Source: a virus
Direction: 5' to 3' (one strand)
DNA: 31,789 bases
IMG/VR virus record: IMGVR_UViG_3300045999_009214
Coordinates: 1-31,789 of that record
Shown: one piece after another, positions 1 to 5,853 of the stretch
Layout of the letters: every line of letters starts with the position of its first letter
How positions within the stretch are numbered: position 1 is the first letter of the stretch
Program-made: the position numbers and the translations under genes
Notes under the pieces: generated by a model
What the model saw: the letters and a program-made list of their open reading frames with translations, nothing else
Told to the model about the DNA's origin: nothing
Database searches by the model: none

Positions 1-1
1 G

Positions 2-190
2 GAAGCTGCATTATCTCAGCGTACATTAGACGAGTATTTAGAAAATGATCGCAGCATAGATATTCGTGATATTCCGTCGATACTTAACAGCGCCGCAAAA
101 ATTGCTGAAGTGGGCAAGAATTTACAATCAGGCGCTTTAGGTGTTGAGCAGCTTTTAGTTGCTTTGGAAGAAGCTGATTTTGATGAATGA
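2..190 (+). CDS. C-terminal part of an unidentified phage protein (gene starts before the window)
   Basis: An open frame enters from the left edge and ends at a TGA at 188-190, leaving 62 residues. The fragment is acidic and helical in character, with segments such as RTLDEYLENDRSIDIRDIPS and GVEQLLVALEEADFDE. It has no membrane segment and no motif I can assign. Its position upstream of the packaging genes and its helical DIPSILNSA-type tail would fit a terminase small subunit, but that is a weak inference because the DNA-binding N-terminus is outside the window. A strong terminator follows about 90 bases downstream, so this is probably the last gene of its transcript. Confidence 0.6.
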   Translation, partial: EAALSQRTLDEYLENDRSIDIRDIPSILNSAAKIAEVGKNLQSGALGVEQLLVALEEADFDE

Positions 191-283
191 ATTTATTTGT
201 TCGCCGATGATTTGTTTTGCGCCTGTCCTGGATTAGCTGCTGAACCGTCTCCCATACCCTATAGGAGAAAATTGACACGCCCC

Positions 284-318
284 TGAGATCCTTTGCGCCG
301 CAAGGGGTCTCATTTTTT
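284..318 (+). terminator. Rho-independent terminator
   Basis: The arms at 284-297 (TGAGATCCTTTGCG) and 299-312 (CGCAAGGGGTCTCA) pair along almost their whole length with two G-U pairs, and a run of six T follows at 313-318. This is a textbook intrinsic terminator. It closes the transcript of the gene ending at 190 and insulates the RepL-like gene. Confidence 0.85.
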
Positions 319-380
319 GAGTCTCAGGTTCTTGAAATGAGAAATTCAGTCCCTGACTAGGTTTCTTATTTCGAGACTCA
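319..380 (+). promoter_or_regulatory. Imperfect long inverted repeat between terminator and RepL-like gene
   Basis: TGAGTCTC at 319-326 is the exact reverse complement of GAGACTCA at 373-380. Inside it, GAAATGAGAAA pairs with TTTCTTATTTC with one G-U pair. The left arm reuses the GTCTCA sequence found in the right arm of the preceding terminator, so alternative pairings are possible. It could be an operator for a dimeric repressor or part of an attenuator. No function is demonstrated. Confidence 0.45.
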
Positions 381-398
381 TTAGATTGTGGTAGAATT

Positions 399-425
399 TT
401 CCACTAGCCACAGTGGGGATTTTCA
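399..425 (+). promoter_or_regulatory. Small hairpin covering the ribosome binding site of the RepL-like gene
   Basis: CCACT at 401-405 pairs with AGTGG at 412-416, extendable by two T-G pairs on the outer side. The right arm overlaps the GGGG (415-418) that serves as Shine-Dalgarno for the ATG at 425, with 6 bases of spacing. A TAGAAT hexamer at 392-397 resembles a -10 element, but I see no convincing -35. The layout suggests that translation start may be masked. Confidence 0.35.
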
Positions 426-907
426 TGAGCAGGAAGAGCTTTCATTCATTACTTCGCGCCGATTTATCAAGTTCAGAGTTGTTGATTTTATTTTACTTAA
501 CAGATATGTGCAATGAATGGGGATTCACAACTCAGTGCGAAAAAACAATTGCAGCGTTTTTTGAAATTGATATTAGTAGCGTTTATAGAAGAATTCGCAA
601 GCTGAAATCATTAGATGTCGTTAAAAAAGTTGAATGCAACGGCAGAATTGGATTCATGATCAACCCAATTTATTGCTACCAAGGCAGCATTAAACTTAAA
701 AGATTCAGGGTAAAGTTATGGAAGGAGGAAGTAATTTATACTAAGTCTCGCCATTCAAGATTTTATGGTCCGCCCATTCATTCAGAGCAGGAATTCAAAA
801 ACAGGGCAATTGCAAAAAACAAAACAGGTAGATTTTCATACATAAAAACCATTCACCCTGACTTTGATTCAATAAAAAGTGAAGACATTTCTGACCTGTG
901 TTCATAA
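425..907 (+). CDS. RepL-like winged-helix replication or regulatory protein
   Basis: The product is 160 residues. I chose the ATG at 425 because GGGG lies 6 bases upstream; an in-frame GTG at 413 has no such site. The N-terminal half reads as a winged helix-turn-helix: a helix LSSSELLILFYLTDMC, then a recognition-type segment IDISSVYRRIRKLKSLDVVKK. A wing strand and the phrase NGRIGFMINPIYCYQG follow, which resembles the G-x-MINP-x-x-x-x-x-G signature of RepL-type plasmid replication initiators. The C-terminus is basic and then acidic and matches nothing I know. RepL proteins start replication at a nearby origin, and a large AT-rich repeat field follows immediately, which supports that role. 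A transcription regulator with the same fold is the main alternative. The reading frame is AT-rich compared with the structural genes. Confidence 0.6.
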   Translation: MSRKSFHSLLRADLSSSELLILFYLTDMCNEWGFTTQCEKTIAAFFEIDISSVYRRIRKLKSLDVVKKVECNGRIGFMINPIYCYQGSIKLKRFRVKLWKEEVIYTKSRHSRFYGPPIHSEQEFKNRAIAKNKTGRFSYIKTIHPDFDSIKSEDISDLCS

Positions 908-1540
908 TTTACATTCATCGCATTCATTCATAATTTGCATTCATTTATCGCATACATTTATCTTCATTCACGCATACATTTATTTATCGCATACATTTAT
1001 TGCATAGATTATTTGCTAACTGTATTTATTTGCACGCATTATTTATTTGCTATTTGCTGCTATTTGCTATTTGCATTTATTTGTTAAGTGCAAAGATTAG
1101 TTATTTGTATTTATTTATTATTTGCGATTATTTATTAATAGTATTTATTTGCAAACTTCAAATATTTATTAATTACAGTTATTTATTAAATGCAATTATT
1201 TATTTACAATCGCTATTTGTTAATTAATGATTGCTGTTTATTTATAACAGATAGCATTTGTTAAATGTAATTATTACTTTGTGAATACTGTTTATTTGTA
1301 ATTGCAGCTATTTGTTAAATATTATTATTTGTTGACGATTGCTAAATGTTAAATAACAAATGCTAGTTATTTGTAATATCCAGGTATTTGTAAAGTATAA
1401 AGTTAATCAGTAAATGCTATTTGTTTGTAATTAACAAGTATTTGCAAAGTAATAGTATTGTTTACCATTTGCTAAGTATTTGTATCTGCATTGAATCGTT
1501 ACTTTATACTTTATGTTTAGTTAAATATAAAAGTGTAGCT
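908..1540 (+). repeat. AT-rich, strand-biased repeat field with no gene; candidate replication origin
   Basis: About 630 bases carry no credible gene; the one open frame (1000-1227) is a low-complexity Leu/Ile/Tyr string. The DNA is made of overlapping variants of TTATTTGCTATTTG, TATTTGTTAA and CATTTAT. From the printed sequence I count about 22 ATTTG on the + strand against 2 CAAAT, so the motif is strongly oriented. The 60-base line starting at 1081 has only 10 G or C. The position directly after a RepL-like gene makes an origin or initiator-loading region plausible. A degenerate simple-sequence spacer is the alternative. Confidence 0.5.
949..1000 (+). repeat. Three exact 13-base direct repeats (iteron-like)
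   Basis: CGCATACATTTAT occurs at 949-961, 971-983 and 988-1000, and a two-mismatch copy (CGCATTCATTCAT) lies at 919-931. Start-to-start spacings are 30, 22 and 17 bases. Clustered direct repeats next to an initiator gene are typical of iteron origins, although the spacing here is not regular. Confidence 0.55.
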
Positions 1541-1590
1541 ATAAAGTATCCTTATCGTTCAAGGCTTGCAAAGTCACCGGATCTCCTGTA

Positions 1591-1619
1591 ACTTGTGAAC
1601 AAGTCAGGCAAGACCTGAC
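1591..1619 (+). promoter_or_regulatory. Two overlapping inverted repeats upstream of the GC-rich gene
   Basis: ACTTGT-GA-ACAAGT spans 1591-1604. GTCAGG-CAAGA-CCTGAC spans 1603-1619, so the two share two bases. They sit 24-52 bases before the ATG at 1643 and could be an operator pair or mutually exclusive hairpins in the mRNA leader. No clear Shine-Dalgarno lies between them and the start. Confidence 0.4.
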
Positions 1620-1642
1620 ACACAACCACAGATCACAGACCG

Positions 1643-2254
1643 ATGACCAACACCCGCACCAAGACCGCCAGCGCCCCCGAGCCCAACAAGCGCAACGCCG
1701 CCCAGGATCCCGCCGCCTTGCTACTGGCCGCCCTCCAGGCCAGCGCCAAGGCCAACCCAACCCGCACCACATCGCGCAGCACCGCAGCACCCGAGAAACT
1801 GGCCCAGGAACTGACCCAGCGCGATCGCGCAGCACTGGAGCAGCTTGGCTGGGCTGGCAAGCTAAGCAGCCCCAAGCCAGCAGAACCCAAGCCAACCGCA
1901 AAGGTCAAAGCTGGCCCGATCATCAACCCCGCCACCTATGGCGATCTCAGCCCCGAACGCCAGGCTTCCAGCCAATTCTGGGCTGGCTTGTGCTCAGTGC
2001 TGGCCCGATCAAACGGTCGAGTCTGGCTCCCAGAGGTTGCAGCAGTGGCGGCGCACTTAAGCGTTGAGATCACCTCGCCCGCTCAGCTTGCCGTCCGCCT
2101 GTCAGCGCTCACCGGCCTGCCAGTCAGCCGACCCGTAGCCGAAGCTGGCTGGCTGATCTGTGACATCCCCGAGCCGATGGCAGCCGCCGACGTATGGGCC
2201 CAACTCTTTAACGCCCACGCGTCAGCCTACGGCGTAGCCATCGCAGCCAGGTAA
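1643..2254 (+). CDS. GC-rich Ala/Pro-rich protein of unknown function, probably acquired
   Basis: The product is 203 residues. The first 90 or so are low-complexity Ala/Pro/Lys/Thr-rich and probably disordered (for example KPAEPKPTAKVKAGP). The rest looks folded: GDLSPERQASSQFWAGLCSV, then a hydrophobic helix-rich stretch with WLPEVAAVAAHL and PAQLAVRLSALTGLPVS, ending in Ala-rich helices. I do not recognise the family. Base composition is the striking feature: the 60-base line at 1681 has 44 G or C, while the region just upstream is below 20 percent in places. Codons end mostly in C or G, unlike the neighbours. This suggests recent transfer from a GC-rich genome, perhaps the host, or a cargo gene. 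Inverted repeats flank both ends. Confidence 0.6.
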   Translation: MTNTRTKTASAPEPNKRNAAQDPAALLLAALQASAKANPTRTTSRSTAAPEKLAQELTQRDRAALEQLGWAGKLSSPKPAEPKPTAKVKAGPIINPATYGDLSPERQASSQFWAGLCSVLARSNGRVWLPEVAAVAAHLSVEITSPAQLAVRLSALTGLPVSRPVAEAGWLICDIPEPMAAADVWAQLFNAHASAYGVAIAAR

Positions 2255-2330
2255 GCCCGGCAGCCGGTAGGGTCAGCCTCACCAGCTGGCCCCCACCGGG
2301 GGTAGCCTCTCCTGCCAGGGGGGCTTACTT
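2251..2330 (+). terminator. Large GC-rich inverted repeat at the end of the GC-rich gene; possible terminator
   Basis: GTAAGCCC at 2251-2258, overlapping the stop codon, is the exact reverse complement of GGGCTTAC at 2321-2328. Inside lies a CCCCC-ACC-GGGGG hairpin. A short T-rich stretch follows, not a full T run, so terminator activity is plausible but unproven. It may also mark the right edge of an inserted segment. Confidence 0.4.
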
Positions 2331-2358
2331 TATCCCCCGCAGCGAATTTTTTTTCCCT

Positions 2359-2398
2359 ATTCCAGCTCAATTTTTTTTTAAAAACGCATTCCAGCTCA
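2359..2398 (+). repeat. 11-base direct repeat ATTCCAGCTCA, two copies
   Basis: ATTCCAGCTCA occurs at 2359-2369 and again at 2388-2398, separated by a T/A-rich stretch. The pair lies between the end of the GC-rich gene and the next promoter. It could be a protein binding site or a short duplication from an insertion event. Confidence 0.35.
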
Positions 2399-2419
2399 CT
2401 ACTTGCAAAGTATTAACAC

Positions 2420-2448
2420 TTGACAGATCGCGCATGACGCAGTAAACT
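2420..2448 (+). promoter_or_regulatory. Sigma70-type promoter candidate
   Basis: A perfect TTGACA at 2420-2425 is followed after 17 bases by TAAACT at 2443-2448, which matches 4 of 6 consensus positions. The expected start of transcription falls about 15 bases before the ATG at 2470, so the mRNA leader would be very short. It would drive the small genes from 2470 and possibly the packaging genes. Confidence 0.5.
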
Positions 2449-2469
2449 TGCTTTGCTATCACGCATGTC

Positions 2470-2670
2470 ATGTCAAAAACAGAACGCATCGAGCATCTTG
2501 AGCAACAAGTGCATGAATTGCAGCAAAAATTAGATGAACAGCTAGACGCAATCAATATGCTGCTGCTTGATATCAAAGATTTACAACAATTCAAGCGCTT
2601 TGTTGAGCTATCGAGCGCATTACGAAAGTCGCAATATGATGTTGTCAATGCAACACGTGAAATGACATGA
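2470..2670 (+). CDS. Small coiled-coil protein
   Basis: The product is 66 residues with a clear heptad pattern from the N-terminus (IEHLEQQVHELQQKLDEQLD and on to about residue 45), predicting a parallel coiled coil. The last 20 residues are polar. No catalytic motif or membrane segment is visible. The stop overlaps the next start in an ATGA (2667-2670), so the two genes are translationally coupled and may act together. A promoter candidate lies directly upstream. Small coiled-coil proteins at this position in phages are often of unknown function, and I cannot assign one. Confidence 0.65.
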   Translation: MSKTERIEHLEQQVHELQQKLDEQLDAINMLLLDIKDLQQFKRFVELSSALRKSQYDVVNATREMT

Positions 2671-2945
2671 AAAATACTTTAGATCGACAAGCTTTCATTG
2701 AACTATTACGTATTTATTTGCGCCCTCAAGACTTTAAGCGCTTTGCAATAGCTAGTAAATTGAATGAAAAATCACGTTTTTTGTTTCGCATGACTCAAAA
2801 ATTGAATAAATTTGAATATGTTTTGATTACTTGCGAAAATCAACAATCTTTTGTTAATTTTATCCCTGATGATGTTGCCACTCGCCCCTTTTCTGAACTG
2901 AAAGATTCTGATCTGATCCCAGATGTTTTATTCTTTACTGACTAG
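2667..2945 (+). CDS. Small hypothetical protein coupled to the coiled-coil gene
   Basis: The product is 92 residues with a mixed charged and aromatic composition. It starts MKNTLDRQAFIELLRIYLRP and ends in an acidic segment ELKDSDLIPDVLFFTD. The middle holds a likely beta-rich part (FEYVLITCENQQSFVNFIPD). I do not recognise the family. The start lies inside the last codons of the previous gene (ATGA), which is good evidence that it is real and co-translated. Confidence 0.6.
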   Translation: MKNTLDRQAFIELLRIYLRPQDFKRFAIASKLNEKSRFLFRMTQKLNKFEYVLITCENQQSFVNFIPDDVATRPFSELKDSDLIPDVLFFTD

Positions 2946-2983
2946 CCCTCGAATAGACTCCTTTTAGCCGCCTATCAATCCTC

Positions 2984-3136
2984 GTGTCACGCAATGTCCC
3001 GACTGATAAAGCTCTCTACGCTCGCGTAAAAGCTGCTGCAAAACGTAAATTTAAAGTTTACCCTAGCGCCTACGCGAATGCTTGGTTAGTGCGTGAATAC
3101 AAGAAGCGCGGTGGGCGTTATCGTGTAGAAAAGTGA
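2984..3136 (+). CDS. Small basic conserved phage protein, 50 residues
   Basis: A GTG at 2984 opens a 50-codon frame ending in TGA at 3134-3136. The sequence includes KFKVYPSAYANAWLVREYKK followed by RGGRYRVEK. The phrase VYPSAYAN-x-W-x-V-x-x-YK-x-RGG is a signature I recognise from small proteins of cyanophages and large algal viruses. These are of unknown function and often encoded near other small basic proteins. It is strongly basic, so nucleic acid binding is a reasonable guess. It is followed after 9 bases by another member of this basic-protein group. Confidence 0.65.
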   Translation: MSRNVPTDKALYARVKAAAKRKFKVYPSAYANAWLVREYKKRGGRYRVEK

Positions 3137-3145
3137 GTCACTGCA

Positions 3146-3400
3146 ATGCCTAGAAAAGCGAAGTCAGGGCTCACTCGTTGGTTTGACGAGGAGTGGGTAG
3201 ATGTGAAGACGGGCAAGCCCTGCGGGCGCTCTGCCGGGGAGAAGCGCCGTAGCTATCCAGCCTGCCGCCCGTCCAAGAGAGTTTCTGCTGACACGCCGAA
3301 GACCTCCAAAGAGCTGACGCCTGCAGAAAAACGTCGCTTCAAACGTGAAAAAACAAGCTCAAAGAAGATAAGCTATCAACACCGTCGCAAGAAGAAATGA
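3146..3400 (+). CDS. Small basic conserved phage protein (GLTRWF / PCGR type)
   Basis: The product is 84 residues. The N-terminal half has the pattern SGLTRWFDEEWVDV, then GKPCGR and RRSYPACRPS. I know this combination from small proteins of phages and algal viruses with no established function. The single Cys in PCGR and the one in YPAC are the conserved cysteines of that pattern. The C-terminal 40 residues are almost all Lys, Arg and Ser, implying binding to DNA or RNA. It lies 69 bases before the large terminase gene in the same direction. Confidence 0.65.
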   Translation: MPRKAKSGLTRWFDEEWVDVKTGKPCGRSAGEKRRSYPACRPSKRVSADTPKTSKELTPAEKRRFKREKTSSKKISYQHRRKKK

Positions 3401-3468
3401 TGCAACGAAGCGATCAGCGAAGCTGTATTGCGTAGTGCTGTAGAGTAAAAACAAGTCGAGAAGTTGTC

Positions 3469-4869
3469 ATGCCCGCCAAGGCTCGTAGTAGTCGTTACGC
3501 AGATCGAGCTGCGTTGCAGTCGCTTGGGCTGTTTGAAGCGGGCTCCGAACTTAAGAAGCTGCGTGGGCGCACGAACTCAAGATTTGACGTAGCTGCAGCA
3601 GAGATCCGAATTCTTTCCGACCTACTCCCGCACCAGCGTGAATTCGTCTGTAACTGGGAGCAAAGATACTTGCTCTATGTGGGTGGCCTGGGATCTGGTA
3701 AATCATATAGTAGCGTTGCAAAAGCAATACTTTTGGCTTTTCGCAGTCAAGGCGAATATCACATTTATCTTGAGCCAACTTACGTGATGCTCAATGACAT
3801 CGCCATGCCGACCTGGACAAAGCTGCTCGATAAGTATGACATTCCATACACCATGCGTATATCTCCTCAGCCCAGCTTTACTTTGCATTTGCCAAAAGGC
3901 GAGACAACTATTCTTTTGCGCCCTTTGATGAATGTTGAGCGTCTTGTGGGCATCAACGCAGCGTCTCTTGTGATTGACGAAGCGGATACCGTTAAACAAG
4001 AGATTGCCGAAGCGGCTCTCGTCAAGCTGCAGGGCCGTGTTCGTGTTGGCAAATGTCCACAGATTTGCTTTGCTTCAACGCCAGAGGGGCGCAAATTTGT
4101 TTGGAACTTTTTTGAGAAAAATAAAACAGAGGACAAAGCTATTTATCGAGCCGACACAAGACAAAATCCATATCTTGACGAAAATTATGTCAAGGATCTA
4201 CTTGCTAACTATCCACAGCACCTCGCCGATGCCTACATCCGAGGCATGTTCGTCAACCTTGAGACGGCGACTGTGTTCTCTGAGTTTGCTCGAGATGCAC
4301 ATGTGACAAGTGTTTTTCACGCTGAACAGAATGAGCCTGTACTTGTTGGGTGCGACTTTAACGTTGGCAAAAGCTCTAGTATTTATGGCGTCATGCGTGA
4401 CTCTTCACAGGGACAGCAGTTGCATATATTTGAGGAGTTTCTATGCAGAGATACTTTTGCTTTGGCGGATCACATCAGGCGTCGTTTTCCAATACAGCTT
4501 GCCAAGGGCATGGTCGTCGTCTATCCAGATAGCTCAGGCTCTCACGCCAGCACTTCTTCAACGATGAGCGATCACGATATTCTCAGGGAAGCGGGATGTA
4601 AAGTAATTGCAGAGCGTCGAAATCCACCAATCTCTGAGACCGTATCACATGTTAACAACTTTCTGCATAGAAATCAAATACTATTCAATCCATCTACTTG
4701 TCATGACATTATTGATGTAATGGAAAATTGGGCGTACGATAATACATTAAAACCTTCCAAGGGATCAGCCAGAGACTTGTCGCACTTTGGTGATGCGATT
4801 CGATATTTAATTTGGCAGAGTTTCCCTCGGCCAGGTTTTTCTACAAATCGCGGGCAAAGATGGCGTTAA
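3469..4869 (+). CDS. terL: Terminase large subunit (packaging ATPase and nuclease)
   Basis: The product is 466 residues, the usual size for TerL. It powers DNA entry into the procapsid and cuts the concatemer. The N-terminal ATPase shows Walker A GGLGSGKS at residues 72-79, Walker B SLVIDEAD at 166-173 with the catalytic Glu in DEAD, and the coupling motif STPEG at 203-207. The C-terminal RNase H-like nuclease shows its acidic residues in GCDFNVG (Asp296), VYPDSSG (Asp354) and the late DLSHFGDAIRYL (Asp437, Asp442). The start ATG is preceded by TTGTC and not by a Shine-Dalgarno, a context shared with several other genes here. The stop overlaps by 3 bases with the stop of a reverse-strand endonuclease gene. 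No terminase small subunit is clear nearby. Confidence 0.95.
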   Translation: MPAKARSSRYADRAALQSLGLFEAGSELKKLRGRTNSRFDVAAAEIRILSDLLPHQREFVCNWEQRYLLYVGGLGSGKSYSSVAKAILLAFRSQGEYHIYLEPTYVMLNDIAMPTWTKLLDKYDIPYTMRISPQPSFTLHLPKGETTILLRPLMNVERLVGINAASLVIDEADTVKQEIAEAALVKLQGRVRVGKCPQICFASTPEGRKFVWNFFEKNKTEDKAIYRADTRQNPYLDENYVKDLLANYPQHLADAYIRGMFVNLETATVFSEFARDAHVTSVFHAEQNEPVLVGCDFNVGKSSSIYGVMRDSSQGQQLHIFEEFLCRDTFALADHIRRRFPIQLAKGMVVVYPDSSGSHASTSSTMSDHDILREAGCKVIAERRNPPISETVSHVNNFLHRNQILFNPSTCHDIIDVMENWAYDNTLKPSKGSARDLSHFGDAIRYLIWQSFPRPGFSTNRGQRWR

Positions 4870-5756
4870 TCGTTACTTGGTCTATCGACTATTTTGCCAA
4901 AGTGTCCAGCTTTAGTCCATCTGCTTAGTGTCGTCGCTCTAGTGCCGTAAAACTTTGCCCAGTCGTTCAAGCATTTAGTCTCGCCATTGTGCAATATCCA
5001 AACATTTGTGCGTTTATTTCTATTTTGAGTTGAAATTGTAGCCCATCTGCAGTTGCTTGGCTCATAGTTTCCATTTGTGTCAATTCTATCGAGAGACATT
5101 CCTGGTGGCCTTTCGCCCATGTCCTCGCAAAAATTTTGAAAATCTTGCCATCTTTCGCACACCGAAATCCCTCGCCCTCCATAGAGCGGGTATTTTTTAA
5201 GATTTGGATTTTGACATCTTTGTCTCATCTGTATCCATGTTGTGTAACTTGGGTGCTCGGTATTGTTGAAAATTTTCTTAGGTTTATTTAATTTATCTTG
5301 AGTGTTTTTAGCTTTTTCTCGTATTGCCCACTTACAGTTTTCCTTGCAGTATTCAATTGACCTATCATTCCTAGCAATCAAATGCGTATTAGATGGCGCT
5401 TTTCCCATTTCTTCATAAAAACATAAAAAACTTTTGCGCCAACTGTCACACATTTTCGCTGTTAATCCACCTTCGCTGTTTTTTGCATTTTTTTCACATC
5501 TTTTTTTTATTTCGCGCCAGACGCTGTATTCTCTTGTATCGGACAGTCCGTGCCTCTCTTTGCTTTTTCCAGAAAGACATCCGCAGGAAAGCGACTCACC
5601 TCTTGCGAGCTTCGACCTTCTAACACTTCTTGTCGCACCGCATTTACATGCACATAGCCAGTAAGACTCCCTCAGGCCATTTTTGCTTGAATCTTTAGAA
5701 AGAACCGTCCAGTAGCCAAATTCCCGACCAGAAAGGTCTAAAGTGCTTCTTGTCAT
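4866..5756 (-). CDS. HNH homing-type endonuclease inserted between terL and portal
   Basis: The product is 296 residues from the ATG at 5756. An upstream start at 5810 would add 18 residues with no family resemblance. The N-terminus holds a Cys cluster (CACKCG at 35-40 and SCGC at 57-60), probably a zinc knuckle. The C-terminal half has SLDRIDTNGNYEPSNCRWAT (residues 221-240), the HNH signature of phage free-standing endonucleases. The end (about 253-285) resembles the DNA-binding repeat of NUMOD-type proteins (LHNGETKCLNDWAKFYG). An earlier segment (about residues 77-152) repeats the same domain in degenerate form: YSVWREIKKRCE matches YTTWIQMRQRCQ, and NCKWAIREKAKNTQ matches NCRWATISTQNRNK. 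It is convergent to terL and divergent from portal. Such genes spread by cutting alleles without the insertion. Confidence 0.85.
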   Translation of the reverse strand: MTRSTLDLSGREFGYWTVLSKDSSKNGLRESYWLCACKCGATRSVRRSKLARGESLSCGCLSGKSKERHGLSDTREYSVWREIKKRCEKNAKNSEGGLTAKMCDSWRKSFLCFYEEMGKAPSNTHLIARNDRSIEYCKENCKWAIREKAKNTQDKLNKPKKIFNNTEHPSYTTWIQMRQRCQNPNLKKYPLYGGRGISVCERWQDFQNFCEDMGERPPGMSLDRIDTNGNYEPSNCRWATISTQNRNKRTNVWILHNGETKCLNDWAKFYGTRATTLSRWTKAGHFGKIVDRPSND

Positions 5757-5788
5757 GCCTATTGACGTTAGGTGTGAACACGATCCGG

Positions 5789-5813
5789 GGGTTGCAGCCC
5801 GCCGGGTCAACCC
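5789..5813. promoter_or_regulatory. GC-rich hairpin between endonuclease and portal genes
   Basis: GGGTTG at 5789-5794 pairs with CAACCC at 5808-5813, and an inner CCC-GCC-GGG adds stability. ATTTTATAG follows on the + strand. It may end or attenuate readthrough into portal, or mark the edge of the endonuclease insertion. The T stretch is too short for a confident terminator. Confidence 0.35.
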
Positions 5814-5853
5814 ATTTTATAGCAGGTAAACTCAGGGAAAGGCTGGACTCGAC

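Noticed and set aside
1000-1227. 75-residue + strand open frame in the AT-rich field
   Set aside because: It consists of Leu, Ile, Tyr and Phe imposed by the TTATTTG repeats, has no ribosome binding site, and the repeat pattern continues unchanged before and after it.
908-1540. CRISPR array reading of the repeat field
   Set aside because: Repeats are short, overlapping and degenerate with no constant repeat length and no unique spacers.
1539-1935. Reverse-strand frames opposite the GC-rich gene
   Set aside because: High GC lengthens chance frames. The Trp/Arg/Cys-rich products have no natural composition, and the + strand frame has a credible folded domain.
5755-5829. 24-codon + strand frame starting in the same TTGTCATGCC as seen before other genes
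   Set aside because: The start context is similar to real starts, but the ATG is on top of the endonuclease start on the other strand, the product is short and Arg/Pro-rich, and it ends before portal.
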